A DNA stretch of 42,839 bases from IMG/VR virus record IMGVR_UViG_3300046328_000382, positions 1 through 42,839 of that record. The stretch is one strand, 5' to 3'. Below, one piece after another: positions 33,079-39,910 of the stretch (position 1 is its first letter; every line of letters starts with the position of its first letter). Below the pieces are notes generated by a model, which saw only the letters and a program-made list of their open reading frames with translations, made no database searches and was not told the origin of the DNA. The DNA is from a virus. The position numbers were made by a program, and so were the translations under genes.

Positions 33079-33735
33079 TTAATATTCTAATACTTCTTCT
33101 TCCTCTTTAACCTCAATATCCTCTACTTTAGCAAGATATGTTTTAAGGTAGGCTTCTAATTCGTCAAACTTATCGTCAGCAGTTTTGGCATCAATATCCT
33201 CAATGTCAGCTCCTATTGTGAAGTTTGGAACAGAGAATACAACTTTACCTTTTTTGCTTTCGGTAGCAGTAGCCACATTTACCCAAGTACGAGTAATGCT
33301 GTTCTTGTTTGCTTTAACAAACTCTCCCCATTGTTGAGTAGCTGAACCCTTTAATTGGATATTCGCTAACTCTCCATCTTCGGTCATAATGTAGATAGAC
33401 TTTGAGTAGTGTCCACCCGCATTTTTTACACGGTCTTTAATCTCGTTGTACAAACCTTTAGCAATCTCTCCGCCTTTGAATGCTTTAACAGTCATTGGTT
33501 CTTTAGATAGGTACTTAACCTCGTTTGAGAAGATGCCTGATGTACTCGCATCGTGCCAACCTTTCACGGTTGATAATTCATCAAGGAAAACAAACTTAAA
33601 TGGAAGTGATACTTCGATGTTTTTGCTTAATCCTTTGTCGTAATAGGAAAATCCTTTTTGGTCAGATTTCCAATCTAAAAACTTTGTTGCTGGATTTTTA
33701 GATCCTCCAGCGAAAACTTGTGTTCTATTGCTCAT
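33079..33735 (-). CDS. SSB-like DNA-binding protein
   Basis: 218 residues. N-terminal NPATKFLDWKSDQKGFSYYD and KFVFLDELSTVKGWHDAS resemble a conserved group of Bacteroidota phage proteins placed in replication modules. The C-terminus is very acidic (DIEVKEEEEVLEY), as in single-stranded DNA-binding proteins, where such tails recruit partners. Located directly upstream of the methyltransferase and primase-helicase. The SSB role is an inference from tail and context. Confidence 0.6.
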   Translation of the reverse strand: MSNRTQVFAGGSKNPATKFLDWKSDQKGFSYYDKGLSKNIEVSLPFKFVFLDELSTVKGWHDASTSGIFSNEVKYLSKEPMTVKAFKGGEIAKGLYNEIKDRVKNAGGHYSKSIYIMTEDGELANIQLKGSATQQWGEFVKANKNSITRTWVNVATATESKKGKVVFSVPNFTIGADIEDIDAKTADDKFDELEAYLKTYLAKVEDIEVKEEEEVLEY

Positions 33736-33751
33736 ACAATATAAATTTAAT

Positions 33752-33776
33752 TATCGGAAATTTTGATGCTCCGATA
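33752..33776. other. Hairpin before the SSB-like gene
   Basis: TATCGGA (33752-33758) and TCCGATA (33770-33776) form a 7-bp inverted repeat 17 bp upstream of the SSB-like start on the minus strand. No T tract. It may be an mRNA processing site or an operator. Confidence 0.5.
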
Positions 33777-33784
33777 TAGCACCT

Positions 33785-33952
33785 TTACTGATTTTTATGA
33801 TTCAACTTTGCTTGTTTTTTTTCGTCTTTTGTAAAATAAGACTGCGCTTTAACAAGCCAATTAGTTTTATCATTATTGAAGAAAAAGTTTCTGACTATCT
33901 TAGTGCCATCCTTCTTTCTCTCTATTTCCTGTGTTATTAATACTTCTTTCAT
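33785..33952 (-). CDS. Small basic protein with leaderless promoter
   Basis: 55 residues (MKEVLITQEIERKKDGTKIV...), ending with a basic tail (DEKKQAKLNHKNQ). Its ATG lies four bases after the -7 element at 33957-33964, so the transcript begins at the gene. Function unknown; it is just upstream of the SSB-like gene. Confidence 0.65.
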   Translation of the reverse strand: MKEVLITQEIERKKDGTKIVRNFFFNNDKTNWLVKAQSYFTKDEKKQAKLNHKNQ

Positions 33953-33956
33953 CTGA

Positions 33957-33986
33957 CAAAGATAATACTTTTATTCAGTTATCCAA
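33957..33986 (-). promoter_or_regulatory. Promoter TTG-N19-TATCTTTG
   Basis: Minus strand -33 TTG at 33986-33984, -7 TATCTTTG at 33964-33957, spacing 19, followed by TCAG and the ATG at 33952. A full-consensus promoter driving the SSB-like, methyltransferase and primase genes. Confidence 0.85.
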
Positions 33987-34183
33987 ACAAAATTTAAAGA
34001 AAATACAAAAAAAAGTATTTGTACTATGTGTTCGGTTTCGTTTCCTTCTAATTCTTCACTATTATATAGTGTTCCAAACATTATTCCCTTTATTGGAACT
34101 ATTGTTATTTCTCCCTGATAACGATAAATTGTTTCCATTAAGCACCAAATCGTTAATACTACTATTCCTATTATCGCTATCAT
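33971..34183 (-). CDS. Small membrane protein
   Basis: 70 residues. N-terminal transmembrane helix MIAIIGIVVLTIWCLMETIY, and a second hydrophobic stretch near the C-terminus (IVQILFFVFSLNFVWI). The next promoter's -33 lies within its 3' end. Function unknown; possibly a host-membrane-targeting early protein. Confidence 0.6.
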   Translation of the reverse strand: MIAIIGIVVLTIWCLMETIYRYQGEITIVPIKGIMFGTLYNSEELEGNETEHIVQILFFVFSLNFVWITE

Positions 34184-34234
34184 TTCTCTAATCGTATTAA
34201 ATTAATTTTTCTGTACACTTCATTAACGTTTTCT

Positions 34235-34615
34235 CTATTTTGCCCCCTCTTGTGGTAAAATTCCATAATTCTTAAGATTCTCTGCCAGTGACTTAACTTT
34301 TTTCTCATATATGTATATAAATTTTTGATGTTCTTTTAATCCGTTACAATGGTCGTATATTTGATTCAATCCTACTGCGTTATCTTCGGCAGCGAGTTTT
34401 ACTGAATCGTATATCTTTCCATCACTTTTTCTTTTTATTTTTCTGTAAATAGAAACCTCGCTTTCTTCTTTTCTTCTTGGAACAGGTAAATTTCTTCTTA
34501 TGCACTCTAAAACAATGAAGTCGTAATCATTAAATTTAGGTCTTGGCTTATCCCAAAGGCGATGGTTTTTAAGACCAGCATCTGTTAGAATCTTACTTAT
34601 TTCGTGATTTCTCAT
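34235..34615 (-). CDS. NUMOD1-like domain protein
   Basis: 126 residues. The C-terminal half (KSDGKIYDSVKLAAEDNAVG, then IYDHCNG) fits the NUMOD1/IENR helix-turn-helix unit that homing endonucleases use for DNA binding, but no nuclease domain is present. The N-terminus has a short helical region (HEISKILTDAGLKNHRLWDK). It may be a regulator or the remnant of a homing endonuclease. Confidence 0.6.
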   Translation of the reverse strand: MRNHEISKILTDAGLKNHRLWDKPRPKFNDYDFIVLECIRRNLPVPRRKEESEVSIYRKIKRKSDGKIYDSVKLAAEDNAVGLNQIYDHCNGLKEHQKFIYIYEKKVKSLAENLKNYGILPQEGAK

Positions 34616-34633
34616 AGTAATTTTATTATTGTT

Positions 34634-34858
34634 CTACAAAAATACCGTTCTTTTACCACTTTTACAACTTAACTTGTGTATTCCAGCAAATTGACCACAA
34701 TAGGGGCATTTGTTTTCCCAATATTCATCACATTCTCCTTTTGAATTTATCGGTGGGGGTTCAAAGTATGATTGCCTATACTTATTAGGTATCGCTGTAA
34801 ATCTCCAACAAAACTCTCGCTTTTTACAACCTTCTCCTGAACACATTGTTATATCCAT
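34634..34858 (-). CDS. Small zinc-binding phage protein
   Basis: 74 residues with eight cysteines: CSGEGCKKREFCWRF at the N-terminus and CDEYWENKCPYCGQFAGIHK later. The N-terminal pattern with FTA..N.YRQSYFEPPP is common in small phage proteins. Probably binds one or two zinc ions. Function unknown. Confidence 0.7.
   Translation of the reverse strand: MDITMCSGEGCKKREFCWRFTAIPNKYRQSYFEPPPINSKGECDEYWENKCPYCGQFAGIHKLSCKSGKRTVFL
34637..34667 (-). promoter_or_regulatory. Promoter TTG-N20-TATTTTTG inside a gene end
   Basis: -33 TTG at 34667-34665 and -7 TATTTTTG at 34644-34637 on the minus strand, 21 bp before the ATG at 34615. It lies in the last codons of the zinc-binding gene. Confidence 0.65.
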
Positions 34859-34860
34859 TA

Positions 34861-35187
34861 TTATTTATTTAAAAATGTTTCTATTTGTTTAAACAACCAA
34901 CCTGTTAAATATGCTTCAGGCTCATCGTTGAATCTATCTAATTCTATTCCTTTGTCTTGGTAAATATAATTCTTTAAATGTACTATTTCGTGCGCTATTA
35001 TAGTTCCTTCACTGTACTCAAAAGCCATAACGTATTCGCTAAATTTATTAGGCACTCTCATTGTAACAGCACCATAATCAGACAAAGATTTTGTTCCGTA
35101 TTTATTTTCTATATAAGACAAGTCTTTATCCAAAACGATAGTTAGTTTGCATTGATAAATAGGAATATCGATTGTAGTTTCCTTCAT
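34861..35187 (-). CDS. Putative zincin-like metallopeptidase
   Basis: 108 residues. Contains AHEIVHLKNYI, an HExxH motif (about residues 66-70), followed at suitable distance by EPEAYLTGWLFKQIE, whose Glu could be the third zinc ligand. Small phage proteins of this shape are widespread. No signal peptide, so it would act in the cytoplasm, perhaps on a host protein. The peptidase activity is inferred from the motif only. Confidence 0.65.
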   Translation of the reverse strand: MKETTIDIPIYQCKLTIVLDKDLSYIENKYGTKSLSDYGAVTMRVPNKFSEYVMAFEYSEGTIIAHEIVHLKNYIYQDKGIELDRFNDEPEAYLTGWLFKQIETFLNK

Positions 35188-35188
35188 T

Positions 35189-35332
35189 TTATTTATTTAT
35201 AAAATTAATCCAACAATTAAAGAACATAAACTGCATATCTAATTGATATTTATAATCCGAATGATACTGCAATTTTTCAAATTTTAATCCTAATCCAAAC
35301 TCTGACCAACTGAAATATGTTTTTACTTCCAT
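35189..35332 (-). CDS. Small conserved phage protein
   Basis: 47 residues (MEVKTYFSWSEFGLGLKFEK...), aromatic-rich (MQFMFFNCWINFINK). Overlaps the end of the HTH gene by 10 bp. Proteins starting in this way recur in flavobacterial phages. Function unknown. Confidence 0.6.
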   Translation of the reverse strand: MEVKTYFSWSEFGLGLKFEKLQYHSDYKYQLDMQFMFFNCWINFINK

Positions 35333-35676
35333 TTATTTAATTTACTCGGTGCTATCACACAGAAATCGTTTTTAAAAAATTCACTTATAATTCTATCTAT
35401 TCTTGATTGAGGTATGAAGAACACCTTTTGCAAGTCAGAAGCTCTATTCTCTCTATGTGAGAAGAAGTACTCCAAAATCGCAAACCTTTCGTTTGGAGTT
35501 ATGTGATTAACTGGTATCTTAGCATCTTTTATAACCTGAATGTCAGACTTTAAAAAATACAGCTTATGATTTAGGTTTAATGGCTCGATGTCCACTTTAG
35601 CGAATCTCTTAACAACCGTGTTCTTACTTATTCCAAGCCTATTGGCTATATCTATTGCGCTTACATAATTTGCCAT
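35323..35676 (-). CDS. Helix-turn-helix DNA-binding protein
   Basis: 117 residues. The N-terminal HTH (SAIDIANRLGISKNTVVKRF) resembles MerR/excisionase-type or helix-turn-helix domains; the C-terminal half (RFAILEYFFSHRENRASDLQ, then RIDRIISEFFKN) looks like a second HTH. It is the best candidate for a phage transcription regulator in the window. Start overlaps the upstream gene by 16 bp. Confidence 0.7.
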   Translation of the reverse strand: MANYVSAIDIANRLGISKNTVVKRFAKVDIEPLNLNHKLYFLKSDIQVIKDAKIPVNHITPNERFAILEYFFSHRENRASDLQKVFFIPQSRIDRIISEFFKNDFCVIAPSKLNKWK

Positions 35677-35873
35677 TGTTCTAATTCTTGTTTTACACTA
35701 TACCAATACTTACTACCTGTTTCTTTTATTAATTCTTCAACTGCTATTAATGCACATTGTTTGGCTAAATTTATTTGAAATAGAACATCTACTCTTTGGT
35801 TTTCTGTTAATCCAATGTCTATTTTTATTTTAAATGCAAACAATAAAGATTTTGCCTTTTCTTTTGGTGTCAT
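35661..35873 (-). CDS. Conserved small phage protein (TPKEKA family)
   Basis: 70 residues: MTPKEKAKSLLFAFKI, then LAKQCALIAVEELIKETGSK and YWYSVKQELEQW. This pattern, helices around AKQCALIAV, is frequent in phage genomes with no known function. ATGA overlap with the upstream gene. Confidence 0.75.
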   Translation of the reverse strand: MTPKEKAKSLLFAFKIKIDIGLTENQRVDVLFQINLAKQCALIAVEELIKETGSKYWYSVKQELEQWQIM

Positions 35874-36043
35874 AATCCTTTTTCTTTTTTATAATTTTCT
35901 AATGTTTCTTCAGATACTCTCCAAGAGTCATCTCCTAACATCCATTCTGCAAATCCAATAGCAAATTCATCTGCTATTTTTTCACATTTACCAGCTTCTT
36001 TCCACCAAGACGTTATTGTTTGGAATTTTTCTATTAGTGTCAT
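35870..36043 (-). CDS. KCEKIADEFAIGF-family small protein, copy 2
   Basis: 57 residues (MTLIEKFQTITSWWKEAGKC...), paralogue of the gene at 28577: both have MTL.EKF, KCE.IADEFAIGF and YKKEKGL. Here the middle is shorter (EWMLGDDSWRVSEETLEN). ATGA overlap with both neighbours. Function unknown. Confidence 0.7.
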   Translation of the reverse strand: MTLIEKFQTITSWWKEAGKCEKIADEFAIGFAEWMLGDDSWRVSEETLENYKKEKGL

Positions 36044-36732
36044 TTTACTTGTAATTTACTATTAATTTTCTCGATATACGCTTCTTTGATAGCTATTGCT
36101 TCCTCAAGCCTTTCTTTAATCAGAGCAATCATTTCCTCATCTCTTTTTACTTCTATGGTGTGATCAAATTCCTCTCCGTCAATAACGCAGTAGTTGAAGA
36201 AATATGCTTTGTCGGAGTTACTGCATAACATCTGCATTTGCATTTGAGCGTAGTATTCCTTATCAATATTTTCATCGGCTACAATCTTGAAGAACTTTGT
36301 TGCTCTTGGACACTTAATCTCAAGTATCGCATCTTTACCAACAACTCCATCGGGGGATGCTCCAGCGTGTTCTCCATAAGGAAACATAAACGATTCGGTT
36401 GCTTCGGGGTGCATCTCTTGGAATTTCTTAAATGCGTGTGGTTCTAAATCAACACCACGTTGCATATCAGCACCACGATAACTATCTTCAACCTGACCAT
36501 ATAACTGCTCGATTGCTTTCTCAATAGCGTAAGATTTTCCAGTTTCTCCTAATCCACGAACTCCTAAAAGTTTATGGATCTCTGACGCTGTAAATTTACC
36601 ATATCGGTCTTTATACCATTCGTTGCTACGCTGGGTATGTGCAGAAGTCAATTCTTGACTATTGGTTGCCTCGTGGGTGTGGTTCATTGTGTATTGTTCG
36701 CTGTACTCTAATGCTAAATGTCTATTGCTCAT
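36040..36732 (-). CDS. YqaJ-type phage recombination exonuclease
   Basis: 230 residues starting at MSNRHLALEYSEQY; the ATG at 36732 overlaps the upstream TGA, preferred over the ATG six codons earlier. Visible: RSNEWYKDRYGKFTASEIHK (domain start), RGVDLEPHAFKKF, ASPDGVV, ILEIKCPR (catalytic Asp, Glu, Lys) and YYAQMQMQMLC. This is the lambda-exonuclease/YqaJ fold, which degrades DNA ends to allow single-strand annealing. It probably works with the SSB-like protein and helicase. Confidence 0.9.
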   Translation of the reverse strand: MSNRHLALEYSEQYTMNHTHEATNSQELTSAHTQRSNEWYKDRYGKFTASEIHKLLGVRGLGETGKSYAIEKAIEQLYGQVEDSYRGADMQRGVDLEPHAFKKFQEMHPEATESFMFPYGEHAGASPDGVVGKDAILEIKCPRATKFFKIVADENIDKEYYAQMQMQMLCSNSDKAYFFNYCVIDGEEFDHTIEVKRDEEMIALIKERLEEAIAIKEAYIEKINSKLQVK

Positions 36733-36890
36733 ATTGTTTTTGGTTTCCAAATTCCTACTAAACTATCTTCGTTCTTTTTTACTGGTATGCTAAATCTATA
36801 ATGACCTATTTGGTTTAATCCGATGAAATTATAAACTTCAATAAACCAACCTTTTCCTACTGGTGCATTTACTTTATATCCTTCTTTCAT
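36729..36890 (-). CDS. Small hypothetical protein coupled to the exonuclease
   Basis: 53 residues (MKEGYKVNAPVGKGWFIEVY...), beta-rich. TGA overlaps the exonuclease ATG, and its own ATG overlaps the upstream stop. Ends VKKNEDSLVGIWKPKTI. Function unknown. Confidence 0.6.
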   Translation of the reverse strand: MKEGYKVNAPVGKGWFIEVYNFIGLNQIGHYRFSIPVKKNEDSLVGIWKPKTI

Positions 36891-36994
36891 TTGTTTAGTC
36901 TTTCGTAAGCGTTACACATTTGTTCGTTGTCACTATAATAAATGGATTTTACTTTTGTTCGCATCCATTTGTCAAAACTTTTTATTACTTCCAT
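36887..36994 (-). CDS. Tiny hypothetical protein
   Basis: 35 residues (MEVIKSFDKWMRTKVKSIYY...). Its start lies in the 3' end of the upstream gene (8-10 bp overlap), and it stops in an ATGA overlap. The chain of overlaps supports translation. Function unknown. Confidence 0.5.
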   Translation of the reverse strand: MEVIKSFDKWMRTKVKSIYYSDNEQMCNAYERLNK

Positions 36995-37173
36995 TGTTCT
37001 AATATTAATTGTTTTCTTTTCTTTTCTTCTTTAGATAACTTACCAAAGATAATAAAATTTTCTTCAATAGATGCCAATTCTCTTAAATAAGTTGAATACA
37101 AATCTATTCTTCTTTGTTGGCTATTTAAAACCATTTCTAATGATTCTATCTGCTGTAAAATAACTTCTTCCAT
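36985..37173 (-). CDS. Small coiled-coil protein
   Basis: 62 residues, helical and charged (LQQIESLEMVLNSQQRRIDL, then KLSKEEKKRKQLILEQW). Starts in a TAATG overlap with the upstream gene. Function unknown. Confidence 0.6.
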   Translation of the reverse strand: MEEVILQQIESLEMVLNSQQRRIDLYSTYLRELASIEENFIIFGKLSKEEKKRKQLILEQWK

Positions 37174-37424
37174 TATAGTCTTGATATTTCTAAGGTTAAA
37201 TTTCTTTTTAATTTGTCAAGTTTTAATTTGTCAAGTTTTAATAACTCCACTTCACTAATAATACTCTCTTTTTCAATATCGTTAATAGCTCTATTGACTC
37301 TATCAATTGTACCAGCTATTACGTTAATTTCTTCAATCAATGCATTTAAAATGTCATCGTTGTACTCTCTTTCTGCATACTCTATAATATTTTCGATTGC
37401 AGTTCCTGTTTGGTCTATGTCCAC
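37173..37424 (-). CDS. First gene of the early minus-strand operon
   Basis: 83 residues, acidic helical protein. It contains a short duplication, LDKLKLDKLK, coded by two copies of a 15-bp repeat (AATTTGTCAAGTTTT, about 37208-37240). It follows the full-consensus promoter at 37475-37504 and so would be among the first proteins made. Function unknown; early acidic helical proteins are often host-takeover factors, but this is a guess. Confidence 0.65.
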   Translation of the reverse strand: MDIDQTGTAIENIIEYAEREYNDDILNALIEEINVIAGTIDRVNRAINDIEKESIISEVELLKLDKLKLDKLKRNLTLEISRL

Positions 37425-37440
37425 TTGTTGTTTTATTTAA

Positions 37441-37474
37441 GTCTGCCACAAATTTGCTTCCTTGACTTCGAGTA
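37441..37474 (-). repeat. Shared early leader, copy 1
   Basis: Minus-strand GAAGTCAAGGAAGCAAATTT and then GTGGCAGACTT. The same leader follows the promoters at 39609 (nearly identical) and 40186 (partly). Confidence 0.75.
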
Positions 37475-37504
37475 CAAATCTATATAAGTTATTCAATTCC
37501 ACAA
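37475..37504 (-). promoter_or_regulatory. Main early promoter, minus strand
   Basis: -33 TTG at 37504-37502, -7 TAGATTTG at 37482-37475, spacing 19: the canonical Bacteroidota housekeeping promoter. It drives the operon from 37424 leftward. Confidence 0.88.
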
Positions 37505-37559
37505 AATAATTTAGAAAACTTTAACATAAAACCGCTACAATTTACTTCGTAAGTACTGA

Positions 37560-37639
37560 TTTGTAGGAAAAAAGTATGAAAAACAGCGATTTTGCAAAAA
37601 ACGTAAAAAAAAAACGCACTTTTATACCCCCCCCCTAAA
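37560..37639. repeat. Long direct repeat, copy 2
   Basis: 80 bp nearly identical to 18-98 (nine C instead of ten). It is followed at 37655-37664 by GGGTGGGGGG, which can pair with the C run, giving the same hairpin layout as before terS. The 37425-37764 interval holds the early promoter (minus), this repeat and a plus-strand promoter, but no gene. Confidence 0.95.
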
Positions 37640-37735
37640 CGAAATACAAAAATAGGGTGGGGGGTCTATTTTCCGTATTTTTACACATAAATATTATTTT
37701 ATAAATTAGTAGTAGTATATATAAATATAATTTAC

Positions 37736-37743
37736 TACCTTTA
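37736..37743 (+). promoter_or_regulatory. Promoter-like element before the MazG-like gene
   Basis: TACCTTTA followed by TAGCAAT aligns with TAACTTTG-TAGCAAT at 203-217, so the promoter was probably duplicated together with the repeat block and has since drifted. Confidence 0.5.
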
Positions 37744-37764
37744 TAGCAATTAATATATATAAAT

Positions 37765-38121
37765 ATGAAAGATAGTATAGTAGAAAGTGTTATAAAACAA
37801 TTTAAAGACCGTTCTAACGTTGGAATTGCTAAATATGGTGTTACACTCGATAGAAATGATTTGAGTTTAATAGAGTGGTTAGAACACACAAAACAAGAGC
37901 AAATGGATTCTGTCTTGTATCTTGAGAAAGCGATTAAAGAATTAAGAAAACAAAGCATAATCGATATGATGAATTATGACGAACAGATAGGATTATATTC
38001 AAAATGTACTGCTGGTATTTCTTACGATGAAAGTTTGGAAGATAGAATGAATATTATAGGTCAAAATGGGAATGATGGAACTCACTATGAAATCCCTTTA
38101 TTCGGTGGGTTGCCTCGGTAG
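37765..38121 (+). CDS. MazG-like nucleotide pyrophosphohydrolase family protein
   Basis: 118 residues. Residues 1-65 contain QFKDRSNVGIAKYGVTL, DLSLIEWLEHTKQEQMDSVL, the all-alpha pattern (KYG..L...DLS..EWL.H...E.MD) of phage MazG-like NTP pyrophosphohydrolases, though the usual second acidic E before MD is partly changed (KQEQMD). The C-terminal 50 residues are unlike the family. The last six residues and the stop codon (GGLPR*, TAG) are encoded by the TCGGTRGGTTGCC repeat, so the original 3' end may have been replaced. Confidence 0.7.
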   Translation: MKDSIVESVIKQFKDRSNVGIAKYGVTLDRNDLSLIEWLEHTKQEQMDSVLYLEKAIKELRKQSIIDMMNYDEQIGLYSKCTAGISYDESLEDRMNIIGQNGNDGTHYEIPLFGGLPR

Positions 38122-38150
38122 GTTGCCTCGGTGGGTTGCCTCGGTAGGTT
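38102..38150 (+). repeat. 13-bp tandem repeats TCGGTRGGTTGCC
   Basis: Units at 38102-38114, 38115-38127, 38128-38140 and a partial at 38141-38150. GC-richer than the surroundings. Part of the dispersed family also at 38616-38648, 38776-38790, 29738-29748 and 40247-40400. Confidence 0.9.
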
Positions 38151-38157
38151 CATAAAT

Positions 38158-38192
38158 AAAGGTGTCCACATCGTTTTGATGCAGACACCTTA
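38158..38192. terminator. Hairpin between convergent genes
   Basis: AAGGTGTC (38159-38166) pairs with GACACCTT (38184-38191), with an inner ACAT/ATGC-type pairing. T tail present only weakly (TTTATTT on the minus strand). The remaining gap to 38323 holds two isolated -7-like sequences (38225, 38265) and no gene that I can support. Confidence 0.7.
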
Positions 38193-38323
38193 TAAACTGA
38201 TCTCTCCCAGTAGTCAAGAAAATGTATATTTGTTAGTATTATGAAAATCGTACCCTGATTAAACTAACTTTGACTCACGCATATACACAGCCGACAATAC
38301 ATCTTTGGTATGGATTTCTATTC

Positions 38324-38614
38324 TTAATCAAGGCTTATAAACTTTAATAATTTAACATCCACTTCGGATTTTAAATCGTATCTTAACTGAACCAATCCAC
38401 GTTCTATTATTTGCATAATATGTTCGCTTGATGCGTTCTTCCAAGACAATCTCTTTATTAATACGGTTTTCTTTTTTAGCGTTAAATAAGCTAAAGCAGT
38501 ATCGTACATATTTTTTCTAACTAAATTTACAAAATCATAATCAATTACTTCCATATTTAAAATGGTTTGATTGTCTTTTGCTATTTGTTCTAATTGTTCG
38601 TTTAATTCTTCCAT
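38324..38614 (-). CDS. Small helical hypothetical protein
   Basis: 96 residues from MEELNEQLEQIAKDNQTILN at 38614, which follows GTAAAAGGA just after the stop of the upstream gene. A longer frame from 38701 would run antisense to nothing but within the upstream gene and through the repeat, so it is not preferred. Last gene of this minus-strand unit. Function unknown. Confidence 0.6.
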   Translation of the reverse strand: MEELNEQLEQIAKDNQTILNMEVIDYDFVNLVRKNMYDTALAYLTLKKKTVLIKRLSWKNASSEHIMQIIERGLVQLRYDLKSEVDVKLLKFISLD

Positions 38615-38615
38615 T

Positions 38616-38648
38616 CCTTTTACTCGCTGGGTTGCCTCGTTGGGTTTA
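38616..38648 (-). repeat. Dispersed ACCGAGGCAACC-type repeat at a gene end
   Basis: Minus strand AAACCCAACGAGGCAACCCA then GCGAGTAAAAGGAA. It codes the last residues and stop of the gene at 38620 and supplies the start region of the gene at 38324. It matches the units of 40247-40400. Confidence 0.8.
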
Positions 38649-38775
38649 TAATTTCTCCAAGTGTCCACTCCTGAGAGCAGTCTAAATGGTTTGTTATCCA
38701 ATCTCTTGCGTCAGAGATGTTTTTAGCTTCAAAAATGTGCTGTTCTTTAAATGAATATGCAAAATATGTTTTCAT
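38620..38775 (-). CDS. Conserved small phage protein with repeat-derived C-terminus
   Basis: 51 residues (MKTYFAYSFKEQHIFEAKNI...). The start through DCSQEWTLGEI matches a common phage protein type. The last eight residues, NPTRQPSE, and the stop are encoded by the dispersed repeat. ATG overlaps the upstream TGA. Function unknown. Confidence 0.75.
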   Translation of the reverse strand: MKTYFAYSFKEQHIFEAKNISDARDWITNHLDCSQEWTLGEIINPTRQPSE

Positions 38776-38963
38776 TTTATGTCGGTGGGTTTTAATTTAC
38801 TTTGAATTTCATCAATAGATTGTATAATCTTAAATGAAAATTCTTCCATTTCTTTATCTTTATGCAAAATTGCGTATGCAATTATGTCTGAATGTTCTTC
38901 TTTTAAGTGATCCAAAGCTACCTGGATTACATTTGCTTGATATTTATTTATTGATATTTTCAT
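38772..38963 (-). CDS. Conserved small phage protein
   Basis: 63 residues (MKISINKYQANVIQVALDHL...), helical. Preceded by AAAAAATTATG, the genome's typical start context. The last residues KPTDIK are encoded by AAACCCACCGA, a fragment of the dispersed repeat. Function unknown. Confidence 0.7.
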   Translation of the reverse strand: MKISINKYQANVIQVALDHLKEEHSDIIAYAILHKDKEMEEFSFKIIQSIDEIQSKLKPTDIK

Positions 38964-39345
38964 AATTTTTTATTTCGTTATTCCATTTAATAAAATTGAT
39001 TACTCCTTCGTACACATTTTCTAATTTGTTTTTACTTGAATTTGTGTAAATTGTTACAACTTCTTCAACTGAATAAGCTGTGTACATTTTTGTATGTTCG
39101 TTTACTTGTATAGTTGTTTGATGAACATTAGCTTTTACAAATGGATTCCAAAATGATTTTACTTTAAAATCAACTTCTAAACCTTCTATTTTTTCTACAA
39201 CTTGCATTAACCAATTCCAGTCTTTATCGAAAATTAAATCATTTGAATTAAAAACTGATAGCGGTTTTGAATATCCGTCAGTATCTTTTAGGTATGTTTT
39301 TTCACCTAAAAATTCTGCTATTAATTTGTTGTTTTGTGTGTTCAT
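38944..39345 (-). CDS. Conserved phage protein (NKLIAEF family)
   Basis: 133 residues. NNKLIAEFLGEKT at the start and DWNWLMQVVEKIEGL near residue 45 are typical of a widespread phage protein of unknown function. Start preceded by TTAAAATTATG. Overlaps the next gene by 20 bp. Confidence 0.8.
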   Translation of the reverse strand: MNTQNNKLIAEFLGEKTYLKDTDGYSKPLSVFNSNDLIFDKDWNWLMQVVEKIEGLEVDFKVKSFWNPFVKANVHQTTIQVNEHTKMYTAYSVEEVVTIYTNSSKNKLENVYEGVINFIKWNNEIKNYENINK

Positions 39346-39355
39346 AATTTTAAGT

Positions 39356-39559
39356 TTAATTATTAAGATAAATTTCGTTTATTAAGTCTAATATTTCTTC
39401 CTCGTCTTGAGTAACTTTAAATCCTCCATTGTTATGCGTTAGATGACCTATTGTTGTGCAATCATCATTTTGCTTTATATCTCCAATCATATTTACATTT
39501 ATGTAGATTGGTTTTTTATCGTAAACACTTGTTAACAATATAAATCTTGGTTTTTCCAT
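39356..39559 (-). CDS. Conserved small phage protein
   Basis: 67 residues from MEKPRFILLTSVYDKKPIYI; an upstream in-frame ATG at 39586 would lie in the conserved leader and is rejected. It includes NVNMIGDI and THNNGGFKV, a beta-rich pattern shared with many phage proteins. First gene after the promoter at 39609. Function unknown. Confidence 0.75.
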   Translation of the reverse strand: MEKPRFILLTSVYDKKPIYINVNMIGDIKQNDDCTTIGHLTHNNGGFKVTQDEEEILDLINEIYLNN

Positions 39560-39569
39560 TTTATTAAGT

Positions 39570-39660
39570 TTTAAAGTTTGCCACAAATTTGTTTCCTTAA
39601 CTTCTCTGCAAATATAAGTTGATTTTTTGAATTACGAATTATGTTTATGATAATTTTAAC
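39570..39660 (-). repeat. Promoter-leader cassette, copy 2
   Basis: Contains the -7 TATATTTG (39616-39609), upstream GTTAAAATTATCATAAACAT, and the leader GAAGTTAAGGAAACAAATTT. Homologous over about 90 bp to the cassette at 40146-40240. Confidence 0.8.
39609..39616 (-). promoter_or_regulatory. -7 element of promoter cassette 2
   Basis: TATATTTG on the minus strand; the -33 position reads TTC instead of TTG. It drives the four genes to 38324. Confidence 0.7.
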
Positions 39661-39689
39661 ATTTTTTATAAGTGTCCATTAGTGTCCAC

Positions 39690-39910
39690 TTGATTTTTGA
39701 TTCAATTTTAGCTAAATTTTATTCTATTTTTTTGTTAAATTTTTCGATTTTTTTCGATTTTTTTCGATTTTTTTCAGTTTTTTTTTCGATTTTTTTGTTA
39801 AATTTTAGATTTTTTTCAGTTTTTTTGTTAAATTTTCAGATTTTTGAATTTTCAGATTTTTGAATTTTCAGATTTTTGAATTTTTGAATTTTCTGATTTT
39901 TCAGATTTTT
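39690..39910. repeat. T-rich low-complexity iterated tract
   Basis: Many short overlapping repeats on the plus strand: TTTTTTCGAT (four copies near 39740-39795), TTTTTTTGTTAAATTTT (three) and TTTTTGAATTTTCAGA (three, 39840-39890). No gene. On the minus strand it lies between the gene at 39911 and the promoter at 39609, so its transcript would be A-rich. It could be an AT-rich melting element of an origin. Confidence 0.75.

Noticed and set aside
37635-37958. Minus-strand 107-residue frame opposite the MazG-like gene
   Set aside because: Antisense to a gene with recognisable motifs and crossing the promoter region; a shadow frame.
38193-38323. Small RNA gene with promoters at 38225 and 38265
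   Set aside because: The -7-like boxes lack -33 elements and no terminator follows; evidence too weak.
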